Source of the DNA: Luteibacter sp. dw_328
GTDB taxonomy: Bacteria; Pseudomonadota; Gammaproteobacteria; Xanthomonadales; Rhodanobacteraceae
Length of the DNA: 64,000 bases
NCBI RefSeq assembly: GCF_018449605.1
Contig: NZ_JAAVUW010000003.1
Span: forward strand, 62,001-126,000
Reading direction: 5' to 3'
This document shows positions 43,440 through 54,023 of the stretch, piece after piece. The notes below the pieces were generated by a model, which saw only the letters and a list, made by a program, of their open reading frames with translations, ran no database searches and was not told where the DNA came from. The position numbers and the translations under genes were made by a program. Numbering within the stretch: the stretch's first letter is position 1; every line of letters starts with the position of its first letter.

Positions 43440-43775
43440 ATGAAAGCGCCGAACCTCATCGCACTCACCGCCTCTGTACTTATCGCCGGAACCAGCGTGT
43501 TCGCCCTGCGCTCCTTCGATGACCGCGCCGCTGCACTGGTCGCCGCCCCCCATTTCGTCAACGGCGTCCGCGTCGTCGACCTGCCAGGGATCCAGGTACG
43601 GCCCACCGACGCCGATGTGCGCCAGGCTGCCATGGCCAGCGAGGCCACCCTGGATTCGGCGGCTGCCGCCCTCAAGCGCAGCGCGGAAGATCGCGCCGCT
43701 GCCTTGATCGGCGCGCAGCTGGCCATGCCCTACTATTCGTTTGGTAATGCACTGCGCCGCACGGCCAAGGATTAA
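43440..43775 (+). CDS. Exported small protein, 111 residues, paralogue-like of the previous
   Basis: A signal-like N-terminus (MKAPNLIALTASVLIAGTSVFA) is followed by VNGVRVVDLPGIQVR at residues 40-54, sharing the N-G-x2-V-x2-L-x2-I-x-V pattern with the preceding protein, then a helical Ala-rich tail. It is likely exported or anchored through the uncleaved helix. Start ATG 43440 is 40 bases after the previous stop, and the GntR gene begins 4 bases after its stop. Function unknown; may be the cargo or sensor of the ABC system. Confidence 0.68.
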   Translation: MKAPNLIALTASVLIAGTSVFALRSFDDRAAALVAAPHFVNGVRVVDLPGIQVRPTDADVRQAAMASEATLDSAAAALKRSAEDRAAALIGAQLAMPYYSFGNALRRTAKD

Positions 43776-43779
43776 ATAC

Positions 43780-44154
43780 ATGTCCATCACCTGGAACGAC
43801 AGCGTCCCGATCTACCGCCAGCTCCGCGAACGCGTAGTGGCGATGATCCTGGACGGCGCCTTGAACGAAGGCGACCCGCTGCCGTCGGTACGCCAGGTCG
43901 CGGGGGATTTTCAAATCAACCCGCTGACCGTTTCCAAGGCCTATCAGGAGCTGGTCGACGAACAATTGGTTGAGAAACGGAGGGGTCTTGGCATGTTCGT
44001 TATCGATGGAGCGCGTGACGCGCTACTGAAAAGTGAAAGGGAGCGCTTCCTGCGCGAAGAGTGGCCGGCACTGTTTGCCCGCCTCCAGCGCATGGGCCTC
44101 GACCTGAAGACCTTGATGCGTGAAGCCCAGGGCTCCACGGAGGATCCGTCATGA
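43780..44154 (+). CDS. GntR family regulator, YtrA subfamily
   Basis: 124 residues: a winged helix (residues 1-75; PLPSVRQVAGDFQINPLTVSKAYQEL) and only a short helical tail, the layout of YtrA-type GntR proteins, which lack a large ligand domain. YtrA repressors sit in operons with ABC transporters and are relieved by cell-wall-active agents in known cases. Start 43780 (MSITW). The next gene starts four bases before its stop (ATGA), so they are coupled. Probable binding site: the palindrome at 43160-43183. Confidence 0.92.
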   Translation: MSITWNDSVPIYRQLRERVVAMILDGALNEGDPLPSVRQVAGDFQINPLTVSKAYQELVDEQLVEKRRGLGMFVIDGARDALLKSERERFLREEWPALFARLQRMGLDLKTLMREAQGSTEDPS

Positions 44155-45008
44155 CCGCGGTCGTTACCGCCACTGGCCTGAGCAAACGCTACAAGTCGTC
44201 GCAGGCGCTGGACGGCGCCACCTTCCAGATCGGGTCGGGCCGGATCGTCGGCCTGATCGGCCCCAACGGTGCCGGTAAGACCACGGCGCTCAAGGCCATC
44301 CTCGGCCTGACCACCTTTGAAGGCGAGCTCAATGTCCTCGGCCTCGATCCGCGCAAGGATCGCGACAAGCTGATGGAACAGGTCTGCTTCATTGCCGACG
44401 TGGCCGTGCTGCCCCGCTGGATCCGGGTGAAGGACGCGGTGGACTTCGTCGCCAACACACATCCCCGCTTCAACCGCGCCAAGTGCGACGCCTTCCTGGC
44501 CCGCACCAAGCTGCAGCCGCAGCAGAAGGTGAAACAACTGTCCAAGGGCATGATCGTGCAGTTGCACCTGGCCCTGGTGATGTCGATCGACGCCCGGCTG
44601 CTCGTGCTGGACGAACCCACGCTGGGCCTGGACATCCTTTACCGCAAGCAGTTCTACCAGAGCCTTCTGGAAGACTACTTCGACGAAGACAAGACCATCC
44701 TTGTGACCACGCATCAAGTCGAGGAGATCGAACACATCCTCACCGACCTCATGTTCATCCGCGACGGCAAAATCGTGCTCGACACCGACATGGATAGCCT
44801 GGGTGAGCGTTTTGCCGAGGTGCTGGTCGGCGCCGAGTTCGCGCACGCCGCCCGGGAACTGAAGCCGCTCGACGAGCGCCAGGTCTTCGGCAAGAGCATT
44901 TTCCTCTTCGACAACGTCAGCCGGCCCGAGCTGGAACGCCTGGGCGAGGTACGACGCCCGTCGATCGGCGACCTCTTCGTCGCCACCATGAAGGGCACCT
45001 ACGCATGA
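44151..45008 (+). CDS. ABC transporter ATP-binding protein
   Basis: 285 residues. Walker A is GPNGAGKT (about residue 38), the signature is LSKGM and Walker B is LLVLDEPTLGLD with a D-loop. The TTHQVEEIEHIL switch histidine follows. The C-terminal 60 residues are a variable tail (SLGERFAEVLVGAEF). It is the ATPase for the permease encoded next (overlap ATGA). The family is the YtrB/CcmA-like exporter class. Function inferred: export of a small molecule or peptide, or envelope stress relief. Confidence 0.95.
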   Translation: MTAVVTATGLSKRYKSSQALDGATFQIGSGRIVGLIGPNGAGKTTALKAILGLTTFEGELNVLGLDPRKDRDKLMEQVCFIADVAVLPRWIRVKDAVDFVANTHPRFNRAKCDAFLARTKLQPQQKVKQLSKGMIVQLHLALVMSIDARLLVLDEPTLGLDILYRKQFYQSLLEDYFDEDKTILVTTHQVEEIEHILTDLMFIRDGKIVLDTDMDSLGERFAEVLVGAEFAHAARELKPLDERQVFGKSIFLFDNVSRPELERLGEVRRPSIGDLFVATMKGTYA

Positions 45009-45967
45009 AAACCTTCTACTGGCTGGTCAAGCGCGAGTTCTGGGAACACAAGGGCGGCTTCTTCTGGGCCCCGGTGATCGCAGGCATCGTCTTCCTCGTG
45101 CTCAACGGCATGGGCATAATCCTCGGCGAAATACTCGGTCGCGAGCACTGGGGTGGACTGAAGTTCGGCAGCGACGTTCATTTCCAGAACAATATGAGCG
45201 TGCAGGACCTGCAAAACGCAGGCGCCGGCATCGACATCATGCTCTACGCTGTCGCCGCGATCATTCTCGGCATCACCGCCATCGTGGTCTTCTTCTATTG
45301 CCTTGGCGCGCTGTACGACGATCGTCGCGACCGCAGCATCCTGTTCTGGAAGTCCCTGCCGCTGTCGGACACATCCACCGTATTGTCCAAGCTGGCAAGC
45401 GCAGCCATCGTGGCACCGGTGATCGCCCTGGTCGTCGGCGTGATCGTGGGACTGGCGATGATGATCCTCCTGGCCATCGCCGCAAGCATGCATGGCGTCA
45501 GCGTCTGGTCGCTGCTGATAGAGGCGCACCCGATCCGGGTCGTGCTCCACCTGATCGCACTGATCCCGCTGTACGCTATCTGGGCATTGCCTACGCTCGG
45601 CTGGTTGCTTCTCTGCTCCGCCTGGTCGAAGAGCAAACCGTTTCTTTGGGCCATCGCGCTGCCGGTAGGCTCTGGCGTCATCGTCTCCTGGTTCGGCCTG
45701 ATGGGACTCGCCGATCTTTCCAGCAACTGGTACTGGAAGAACGTGGTTGGCCGGATGCTCGGTGGCCTGGTCCCGGGGGGATGGGCAGGAAACTCGACGA
45801 TGACCGTGTTCCCGGGGCATAACGATCCTGTCGCCCTACTCGATAGCCTGGATCTGGCTTTCCACTACAGCGCGATGGGCAGCCCCTCGCTCTGGATCGG
45901 AGCGGCGGCCGGTGCCGTGATGATCGCCGGCGCCATCTGGTTCCGCCGCTGGCGCGACGAGAGCTGA
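45005..45967 (+). CDS. ABC transporter permease
   Basis: 320 residues with about six membrane segments: FFWAPVIAGIVFLVLN, MLYAVAAIILGITAIVVFFY, a helix pair around 140-160 and 195-215, and two near the C-terminus. A large extracytoplasmic loop (about 40-75) lies between the first two helices. Translation is coupled to the ATPase gene. The chain ends with a basic tail (RRWRDES). The transported molecule is unknown; the upstream small exported proteins are candidate cargoes. A terminator follows at 45979. Confidence 0.93.
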   Translation: MKTFYWLVKREFWEHKGGFFWAPVIAGIVFLVLNGMGIILGEILGREHWGGLKFGSDVHFQNNMSVQDLQNAGAGIDIMLYAVAAIILGITAIVVFFYCLGALYDDRRDRSILFWKSLPLSDTSTVLSKLASAAIVAPVIALVVGVIVGLAMMILLAIAASMHGVSVWSLLIEAHPIRVVLHLIALIPLYAIWALPTLGWLLLCSAWSKSKPFLWAIALPVGSGVIVSWFGLMGLADLSSNWYWKNVVGRMLGGLVPGGWAGNSTMTVFPGHNDPVALLDSLDLAFHYSAMGSPSLWIGAAAGAVMIAGAIWFRRWRDES

Positions 45968-45978
45968 CACGACGTTCG

Positions 45979-46007
45979 GACGGCTCCCTCGGGAGCCGTC
46001 TTCCTTT
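45979..46007 (+). terminator. Intrinsic terminator after the ABC operon
   Basis: GACGGCTCCC (45979-45988) pairs with GGGAGCCGTC (45991-46000) and is followed by TTCCTTT. Closes the small-protein/GntR/ABC unit. Confidence 0.85.
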
Positions 46008-46056
46008 GAGGGGATACATCACTCACCGTCCGTCTGCATACGTCAGGAGGTTGGTC

Positions 46057-47307
46057 ATGGTCCGTCCGCGCTGGTTCCTGCTCGTCCCTCTCGCCCTGCT
46101 GCTTGTCGGGTGCGCCACACAACGGACGGCACCCGTCCCGCCGAAGCCTTTGCGCGGCGAAGCACTCGACCACCGCGTCGAGCAGCTGATGAAAGCCGCT
46201 AACGTCCCGGGCCTGGCTATCGCGATCATCGAAGACGGCAAGGTGACCTACGTGCACGCCTACGGCGAGCGCGATACGGCACAGCATCTTCCCCTGCAGA
46301 CCGACACCGTGATGTACGCGGCATCCATCACCAAGATGGCCTTCGCGTACGCGCTGATGGGACTGGTGGACGAGCACCGTCTCGACCTCGACGCAAGCAT
46401 CGCTACCGACCTGCCCAAACCCTTGCCCGATTATGAAAAATACGCGGACCTTGCGGGTGACGACCGCTGGAAGGCGCTGACGCCAGCGATCCTGCTGAGC
46501 CATCGCTCGGGCTTTGCCAACTATCGCTACTGGCCGCCTGGTAAGGACTACGACCCCGACGGCAAGCTGGCTTTTTACTTCACTCCAGGCACGCGCTACG
46601 CGTATTCCGGCGAAGGCATCAACCTGCTGCAGTTCGTCATCGAGAACGGCAAGGGCATCGACGTGGACACCTTGATGCGCAAGCGCCTGTTCACGCCCTT
46701 CGGCATGACACGCACCAGCATGACCTGGCGCGACGACTTCGCTGGCAACGTGGCGATCGGTTACGACGAAAACGGCAAGGCGCTGGGTCACAAGCACCGC
46801 GAATCCGTCCGTGCCGCGGGGTCGATGGACACCACCGTGCACGACTATGCCCAGCTGCTCGCCGCCATGGTGCGCGGCGACGGACTGAGCGCTGCCACCT
46901 ACCGTGACTGGCTGACACCGCGCATCGCGATCCACTCGCTCCAGCAGTTCCCGACACTCCGCTCGCCCGATACGACCGACAACGACGCCATCAAGCTCGG
47001 GTACGGGCTGGGCATGGCCCGCTATCAGTCCACCACCGACGGCCCCGTCTTCTTCAAGTCCGGCCACGACGACGGCACGAACAACCTCGCGGTCTGCCAG
47101 ATGAACTCGCGCGATTGCGTGCTGCTGCTGAGCAACAGTTCCAACGGCGAGAGCCTCTTTGCCTACCTGCTGGAGGCGACGATCGGCGAGACCTGCTTTC
47201 CCTGGTACTGGGAGAACTACATCCCCTTCGACCACCCCGAGTTGAGGGGTGAAGCCGGGCGGGCACTGCCACGTTCCGCCTGCACGCTGCCGAAACCGAG
47301 CCTGTAG
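46057..47307 (+). CDS. Serine hydrolase of the beta-lactamase/PBP-like family, lipoprotein
   Basis: 416 residues from ATG 46057 with CAGGAGG directly upstream. Lipobox LVGC indicates a lipid anchor (MVRPRWFLLVPLALLLVGC). The nucleophile motif is S90-I-T-K93 in ASITKMAF and the second is Y183-S-G. The KTG equivalent reads KSGHDDG around residue 340. The chain ends with a Cys-containing tail. As with the protein at 7438 it should cleave a peptide or ester bond in the periplasm, with the substrate unknown. Independent of the ABC operon because a terminator lies between. Confidence 0.87.
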   Translation: MVRPRWFLLVPLALLLVGCATQRTAPVPPKPLRGEALDHRVEQLMKAANVPGLAIAIIEDGKVTYVHAYGERDTAQHLPLQTDTVMYAASITKMAFAYALMGLVDEHRLDLDASIATDLPKPLPDYEKYADLAGDDRWKALTPAILLSHRSGFANYRYWPPGKDYDPDGKLAFYFTPGTRYAYSGEGINLLQFVIENGKGIDVDTLMRKRLFTPFGMTRTSMTWRDDFAGNVAIGYDENGKALGHKHRESVRAAGSMDTTVHDYAQLLAAMVRGDGLSAATYRDWLTPRIAIHSLQQFPTLRSPDTTDNDAIKLGYGLGMARYQSTTDGPVFFKSGHDDGTNNLAVCQMNSRDCVLLLSNSSNGESLFAYLLEATIGETCFPWYWENYIPFDHPELRGEAGRALPRSACTLPKPSL

Positions 47308-47458
47308 AACCCCACGTTGTCCGATCCTCACGCCCCGGGGACCGTTACTTACAACGTTTGGCCAGTTGCGGCAGGCAGGGATTGTCCCGTACAAGCGGGC
47401 GTAGTCACGGCAGGATGCCGTGGGCGGGGGACGCCGATGGTGCACGGGGAGAGTCGCG

Positions 47459-50400
47459 ATGAATGCGGAACACGCAGGGGACGACGTGCCCCAGGAGCCG
47501 ACTGAGGCGCAGGCTCGCGAGAGCCGACGCGTGTCCCGCGGCGGCGGCGATGACTCGTGGTATGGACTCGCCCTTTCCGGCGGCGGCATTCGCAGCGCGA
47601 CGTTCTGCCTGGGCGTGCTTCGTGGCCTGGCCAAGCAACACATCCTGAAGCGCTTCGACTACCTGTCCACGGTGTCCGGTGGCGGCTACGTGGGCTCGGC
47701 GTGGGGGCGCCTGTACAAAGGGGCCAACAACCCCGCCACCGCCGCGACTGTCGAGAAGGCCATCGCGGACGACGATTCGCTCGTTATCTGGTGGCTCCGG
47801 CAGAACGGCCGATTCCTCACCCCCGCAGGCGCACGCGACCTGTTCAAGACCTGGACGACGCAGTTCCGCGCCTTCATCGCGACGCAACTGGAAATCGCTT
47901 TCCTGGCTTTGTTGATCGGCGTCATCGTTGTGATCGCGCACATGGTCACCGTGTGGCTGCCGACGCCGGACCCCATCTGGTTTATCGCGGGCAGCGCATG
48001 GTTCGTGGTACTGCCGCTCATGCTCGCGTTTGTCGCCGCCATGATGTGCGGTTACTGGTTCCTCGGCAGGGGACTATGGGCAGGCGCTGGCGTCAGCATC
48101 CTGACCATCCTGCTGGCAACGACCCTGTTCTATACGGCGGCGACATCGCCTGGCTGGTCGCTTCGTTCCGCGGCGATGGTGGTAGGGGCCGCATGCCTGG
48201 TTTGCCCCCTTGGTTATCTTGTCGCGCTGGCCACGTCACTGGCGCAGCGCGACGCAGGCCGCAATCGCGTCATATTCAACAACGTGCTCGCCGGCCTGCT
48301 GGGCCTGTCCCTGGGCGTCCTCGTCATCGGCTGCCTGGACGTTGCCAGTTGGGCGATTCGCCACTGGCTCCTGAACATCCGCACGGGGGAGCACGGCACC
48401 AGCGTCTTTGCCGGCGCAGGCATTATGTCCGTCCTGCTCGCGGCGCTACGTACCGCCGTTCCCGCGTTTCTTACGCGTGGTAAGGGCAATGGCCGTGCTG
48501 CGATTCCGTGGCTGGCGCTGGCGCAGATCGCGTCATACCTGCTCCTGGGGTTGATCATCCTTTTCTGGACGACCTTCGTGCAGCTGATCGCCTTTCCGGG
48601 CGATGTGCGGGACTTTCCCGCATGGTTACAAAACGACGTCGTTCGCGCCGCCTGCCTGGTGATTCCCATTGCGGCGTACATGCTTATCACGGGCCAAAGC
48701 CTGGATTTCCTCAACCTGTCGTCGCTGCATCTGTTCTATCGGTCCCGCCTGGCCAGGGCCTACGTCGCAACCGGAAACTTCGGCGCAGCTGGCTCGCGCT
48801 GTCCCGCAAGCGCGCTGGATTCGAAGAACCTGACGTTGAATGGCGTGCCCGTGACAGATCTGGTCGCCAAGGCCACCGAGCTGTTACCGAACGACGATAT
48901 TCCGTTCCCGGCCTACGCACCTCACTTGCATGGCGGCCCCATCCATCTCATCAACTGCTGTATCAACCAGACGATCGACGACCGCACGGGCACGTTCAAT
49001 GCCGATCGCAAGGGCGTCTCGCTCACCGTCAGTAGCTTTGGTGCGGAGATAGGCACCGGACCCGCCTGTCCTCCGGCCGCGCCACTGAAGAACACAACGC
49101 TGGCAGAGTGGATCGCCATCTCCGGTGCGGCGATCGGCTCGGGCATGGGTACCTATACGCGCTCTGCCCTGTCGGCGCTGCTGTTCATCAGCGGCCTGCG
49201 CCTCGGATACTGGCAGAAGAATCTCTCTCAACCCGTCACTCGCTGGGTTTTTCTCGAGAAGTACCGGGCAATGTTGCGCGAATGCCTGGGCATGTTCCCC
49301 GGGCTGAAAAGCGCTCAATGGTACCTGTCCGACGGCGGCCACTTCGACAACACCGGTGTCTACGCCCTGCTCAAGCGGCGGCTCGACCTCGTCGTGCTCG
49401 CGGACTGCGGCGCCGATCCCGACTACCTCTTCGGCGATGTCGAAAACCTCGTGCGCAAGGCACGCATCGATTACGACTGTGACATCGAGTTCATCGACCC
49501 TCTGGATCCGACGCTTACAGGGTTTGCTCTGGCGCCCTTCCTCGCAACGCCAACGTCCATGACCAACAAGCCGGGCGATGACTTCCTGTTGCTTGCGCGT
49601 GTCACTTATCCGCCCCGGACTGCGAGTGACGAAGCGTTCGTGGGTGCGCTCCTGATCGTGAAGCCGCGCGTGCCCACCGCGTTCGATCTGGACACCACCG
49701 CGTATGCCGAGCGGCAACCGCCGTTCCCACAGCAGCCCACGTCCCAACAGTTCTTCAGCGAAGAACAGTGGGAAAGCTATTGTCACCTTGGCACCTATCT
49801 TGGCTCGCTGCTTTCCGGCCCGAGCCTTGCCGCATTGCCGGCCCTGGTGAAAGCAGCAGCCGTGATCACCATGCCCACCGGGAAACTCGCGCCGAAGAAG
49901 CCCGTGAAAGCCAAGCGATCGACGGCCGCCACCGTCGGGGCATCGATTGGCCTGGGTGCCGTCGCCACGGCGTTGATCGCTATCTGGCAGGCATGGGACG
50001 GGCAGCGAACGGAGGTCGCAACGCTCGCCAAAGCCGCCGCCGAGGATGCGGGCAAGGTCACAGCACAGATCCGCATCGTTCGCGAGGACTTCAAGAAAAC
50101 AACGATCGACGTCGACAGTGCGTCTGACGACGTGACTGACTTGATCAGATTGTCATCCGCTACACCGCTGGCGGGAAGCAATCGCGACGACATGGCGACG
50201 CTGGAAACCCGGGTGCGCGCCCGCTGCGGCGCCGGCATCGACCTCTTCACCTGCACCAACCTCGCCGACAATCTGAAAAGAGCGCTGGTGCCATCGCCGG
50301 GGACGTGGGAGACGAACCTGGCGGAGTATCGAATCTGGGACAATCCCGTTCCGATCGAGGGCTCAACCAACGATCAAGGGACCACGACGCTGGCCTCCCA

Positions 50401-50938
50401 TGCGACGACCGGGGCGACCGACCTGGGGCCGGCGGTGCTCACCGGCGCAACCGCGGCACCTGCACGGGACGCTGCGGTGGCCGCCCCCGCTCCACCCCCT
50501 GCACCTGCCGGACCCGCGGGCGCGCAGACCGCGCCTGTGGCCACGAGCACGAAGGTGCCCACCGTCGAAGTGACCTACACCGCAGATGATGTCCGCACTG
50601 CGTGCGGCGGTACGGACCGACCCACCACCGTGTACACACAGGTTTACAACGACACCTCGCGGGAGAGAGCGATGACCTACAACGCAGCGCTCAAGACGCT
50701 CGGCCTGCGTGCTCCGGGCGTCGAGAACGTCACAGCCACCGCAGCGCGGCGCGGCACGCGCATTCCCTTCCAGTGGAACCAGCCTACCCTGCTCTACACC
50801 GCGTCGGATGGCGCAGGCTGCGCAACGGCCCTTGCCGGATGGGCCACCACCGCGCACCACATAACGCCCCAGGTCGTGCCTCTGCCGCAGGGACAAGGCC
50901 GACCAGGCGTCCTCGAGCTGTGGTTGCCGGCGCATTGA
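47459..50938 (+). CDS. Giant membrane-embedded patatin-like phospholipase
   Basis: 1159 residues. The first 80 residues hold the patatin oxyanion loop SGGGIRSATFCLGVL and the nucleophile elbow STVSGGGYVGS with Ser73. Then about eight hydrophobic helices (approximately residues 138-415) intervene, after which the patatin fold resumes and ends with the second catalytic residue, Asp625 in LSDGGHFDNTG. A ninth helix (about 825-845) is followed by a coiled segment, a Pro/Ala linker (about 995-1030) and a C-terminal domain that resembles a LytR_C/SPOR-like peptide-binding unit. It should hydrolyse phospholipid acyl esters at the membrane. Start 47459 has GGGGAGAG upstream. No partner gene. Confidence 0.88.
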   Translation: MNAEHAGDDVPQEPTEAQARESRRVSRGGGDDSWYGLALSGGGIRSATFCLGVLRGLAKQHILKRFDYLSTVSGGGYVGSAWGRLYKGANNPATAATVEKAIADDDSLVIWWLRQNGRFLTPAGARDLFKTWTTQFRAFIATQLEIAFLALLIGVIVVIAHMVTVWLPTPDPIWFIAGSAWFVVLPLMLAFVAAMMCGYWFLGRGLWAGAGVSILTILLATTLFYTAATSPGWSLRSAAMVVGAACLVCPLGYLVALATSLAQRDAGRNRVIFNNVLAGLLGLSLGVLVIGCLDVASWAIRHWLLNIRTGEHGTSVFAGAGIMSVLLAALRTAVPAFLTRGKGNGRAAIPWLALAQIASYLLLGLIILFWTTFVQLIAFPGDVRDFPAWLQNDVVRAACLVIPIAAYMLITGQSLDFLNLSSLHLFYRSRLARAYVATGNFGAAGSRCPASALDSKNLTLNGVPVTDLVAKATELLPNDDIPFPAYAPHLHGGPIHLINCCINQTIDDRTGTFNADRKGVSLTVSSFGAEIGTGPACPPAAPLKNTTLAEWIAISGAAIGSGMGTYTRSALSALLFISGLRLGYWQKNLSQPVTRWVFLEKYRAMLRECLGMFPGLKSAQWYLSDGGHFDNTGVYALLKRRLDLVVLADCGADPDYLFGDVENLVRKARIDYDCDIEFIDPLDPTLTGFALAPFLATPTSMTNKPGDDFLLLARVTYPPRTASDEAFVGALLIVKPRVPTAFDLDTTAYAERQPPFPQQPTSQQFFSEEQWESYCHLGTYLGSLLSGPSLAALPALVKAAAVITMPTGKLAPKKPVKAKRSTAATVGASIGLGAVATALIAIWQAWDGQRTEVATLAKAAAEDAGKVTAQIRIVREDFKKTTIDVDSASDDVTDLIRLSSATPLAGSNRDDMATLETRVRARCGAGIDLFTCTNLADNLKRALVPSPGTWETNLAEYRIWDNPVPIEGSTNDQGTTTLASHATTGATDLGPAVLTGATAAPARDAAVAAPAPPPAPAGPAGAQTAPVATSTKVPTVEVTYTADDVRTACGGTDRPTTVYTQVYNDTSRERAMTYNAALKTLGLRAPGVENVTATAARRGTRIPFQWNQPTLLYTASDGAGCATALAGWATTAHHITPQVVPLPQGQGRPGVLELWLPAH

Positions 50939-50947
50939 GCCGGCAAC
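50923..50947 (+). terminator. Hairpin at the patatin stop codon
   Basis: GTTGCCGGC (50923-50931) pairs perfectly with GCCGGCAAC (50939-50947) over a loop including the TGA. There is no T-run, so it is a possible non-canonical terminator, or a coincidence in GC-rich DNA, between convergent genes. Confidence 0.4.
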
Positions 50948-50965
50948 CCGACAGATCACCCTGCC

Positions 50966-52363
50966 TCAACCACCGCCACCACCACCGCCGTGAATGCCGC
51001 CCTTGGTCAGTGTGGCGGGATCGAGCAGCCTGGCCAGCTCGGCCTTCGACAGGCCGGTGGTTTCGAGGGCGACATCCATGATCGGACGCTTTTCCTTATA
51101 AGCCTGCTTGGCCGTGGCGGCACCCTTCTCGTAGCCGATGACCGGATTGAGCGCGGTCACGAGAATGGGATTCTTGTCGAGCGCTTCGCGAATGTGTTCT
51201 TCGTTGACCTTGAAGCCGGCGATCGCTTTGTCAGCCAGCAGTACGATCACGTTCGACAGGATCTCGATCGACTGCAGCAGGTTGTACGCAATGACGGGCA
51301 GCATCACGTTGAGCTGGAAGTTACCCGACGCGCCGGCGACGGCTATCGTCGCGTCATTGCCGATGACCTGGGCTGCCACCATGGCGGCCGCTTCCGGAAT
51401 GACCGGATTGACCTTGCCCGGCATGATCGACGAACCGGGCTGGAGTGCCGGCAACTCGATCTCGCCCAGACCTGCCAGCGGACCGGAATTCATCCAGCGC
51501 AGGTCGTTGGCGATCTTCATCACGGCAACGGCAAGCGCACGAAGCTGGCCAGAAAGTTCGACCGGGGCGTCCTGTGCAGCCATGCCCGCAAAGTAGTTCT
51601 CGGAGGACTCGAACTTCACGCCGGTAAGCTTCGTCAGCTCGACGGCAACCGCCGGTCCGAACTTCGGATCCGCATTGATGCCCGTACCCACCGCGCTGCC
51701 ACCCTGAGGCAGGCGACGCGTGCGCTTCAGGGTGTCGGTGATACGTTCCGACGCATCGGCAATCTGCGCCGACCAACCCGAGAGCTCCTGTCCGAAAGTG
51801 ATCGGCATCGCGTCCATCAGGTGAGTGCGGCCGGTCTTGACGACCTTCTTCAGCTCTTTGGCACGGGTGTCGATGGTCTTGCGCAGGTGCTTCAGCGCCG
51901 GCAGCAGCTTCTCGGCCGTCGCCAGACTGGCGCTGACCAGGATCGCCGTGGGGATCACGTCATTGGAGCTCTGCCCCGCATTGACGTGGTCGTTCGGGTG
52001 CACGGTCGTGCCGGCCGCCTCGGCGAGGTGAGCAATGACCTCATTGGCATTCATGTTCGAGCTGGTACCCGACCCGGTCTGAAAGACATCGATCGGGAAG
52101 TGTTCGTCGACGCCACCGGCGGCGACCTGCTCGGCGGCGGCACGGATGGCTTTGGCGGAGGCCTTGTCGAGGTGCCCCAGCTTGACGTTCGCCTCTGCCG
52201 CCGCCGACTTGATCAGGCCCAGCGCACGAATGAACTCGCGCGGCATGGTCAGCCCCGACACCGGGAAGTTATCCACCGCCCGCTGGGTCTGGGCGCCATA
52301 GAGGGCTTTGGCGGGTACCTTCAACTCGCCCATGCTGTCGCGTTCGGTGCGGAACTTGCTCAT
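50966..52363 (-). CDS. fumC: Class II fumarate hydratase
   Basis: 465 residues. The hallmark GSSIMPGKVNP lies near residue 318 and the substrate-loop residues are in SGTSSNMNANEVI and TGRTHLMDA. The enzyme interconverts fumarate and malate in the TCA cycle without an iron-sulfur cluster. The C-terminus ends with GIHGGGGGGG, a run of seven glycines absent from most FumC proteins and coded by varied glycine codons. Start ATG 52363 with MSKFRTERDSMGEL. It is convergent with the patatin gene; the REP pair at 52442 lies upstream. Confidence 0.97.
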   Translation of the reverse strand: MSKFRTERDSMGELKVPAKALYGAQTQRAVDNFPVSGLTMPREFIRALGLIKSAAAEANVKLGHLDKASAKAIRAAAEQVAAGGVDEHFPIDVFQTGSGTSSNMNANEVIAHLAEAAGTTVHPNDHVNAGQSSNDVIPTAILVSASLATAEKLLPALKHLRKTIDTRAKELKKVVKTGRTHLMDAMPITFGQELSGWSAQIADASERITDTLKRTRRLPQGGSAVGTGINADPKFGPAVAVELTKLTGVKFESSENYFAGMAAQDAPVELSGQLRALAVAVMKIANDLRWMNSGPLAGLGEIELPALQPGSSIMPGKVNPVIPEAAAMVAAQVIGNDATIAVAGASGNFQLNVMLPVIAYNLLQSIEILSNVIVLLADKAIAGFKVNEEHIREALDKNPILVTALNPVIGYEKGAATAKQAYKEKRPIMDVALETTGLSKAELARLLDPATLTKGGIHGGGGGGG

Positions 52364-52441
52364 GCGGGGAACCTCGGTGGGAGATTCCCCTACAGTAAGG
52401 CCCCTTGATGCATTTTTGAACGTGTGCGGCCCCTATTCCCC

Positions 52442-52524
52442 TGTGGGAGCCGCTTCAGCGGCGATCCCGCGGCAGCGGGCAGCCGTCGCCAGCACCCATC
52501 GCCGGCAAAGCCGGCTCCCACACA
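52442..52524. repeat. REP-like inverted pair
   Basis: TGTGGGAGCCGCTTCAGCGG (from 52442), inner CCCGCGGCAGCGGG, then the inverse arm at 52497-52524. It lies between the divergent fumC and purB genes, immediately before the purB promoter. Confidence 0.88.
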
Positions 52525-52547
52525 AGGCCCCCGCAGCCCCCAGGCGG

Positions 52548-53956
<1,409 letters not shown>

Positions 53957-53978
53957 GCGCACTAACGCATCGCACACG

Positions 53979-54011
53979 AAAAAGCCCGGCATTCGCATGC
54001 CGGGCTTTTTT
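53979..54011. terminator. Bidirectional intrinsic terminator, purB / small lipoprotein gene
   Basis: AAAAAGCCCGGCAT (53979-53992) pairs with ATGCCGGGCTTTTT (53997-54010) over a TCGC loop. The A-run on one side and T-run on the other make it work in both directions. Confidence 0.95.
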
Positions 54012-54023
54012 CATCCGCTGACT

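Noticed and set aside
50923-50947. Strong terminator after the patatin gene
   Set aside because: The nine-base stem is perfect but there is no T-run and it overlaps the stop codon, so it is listed only as a low-confidence hairpin.
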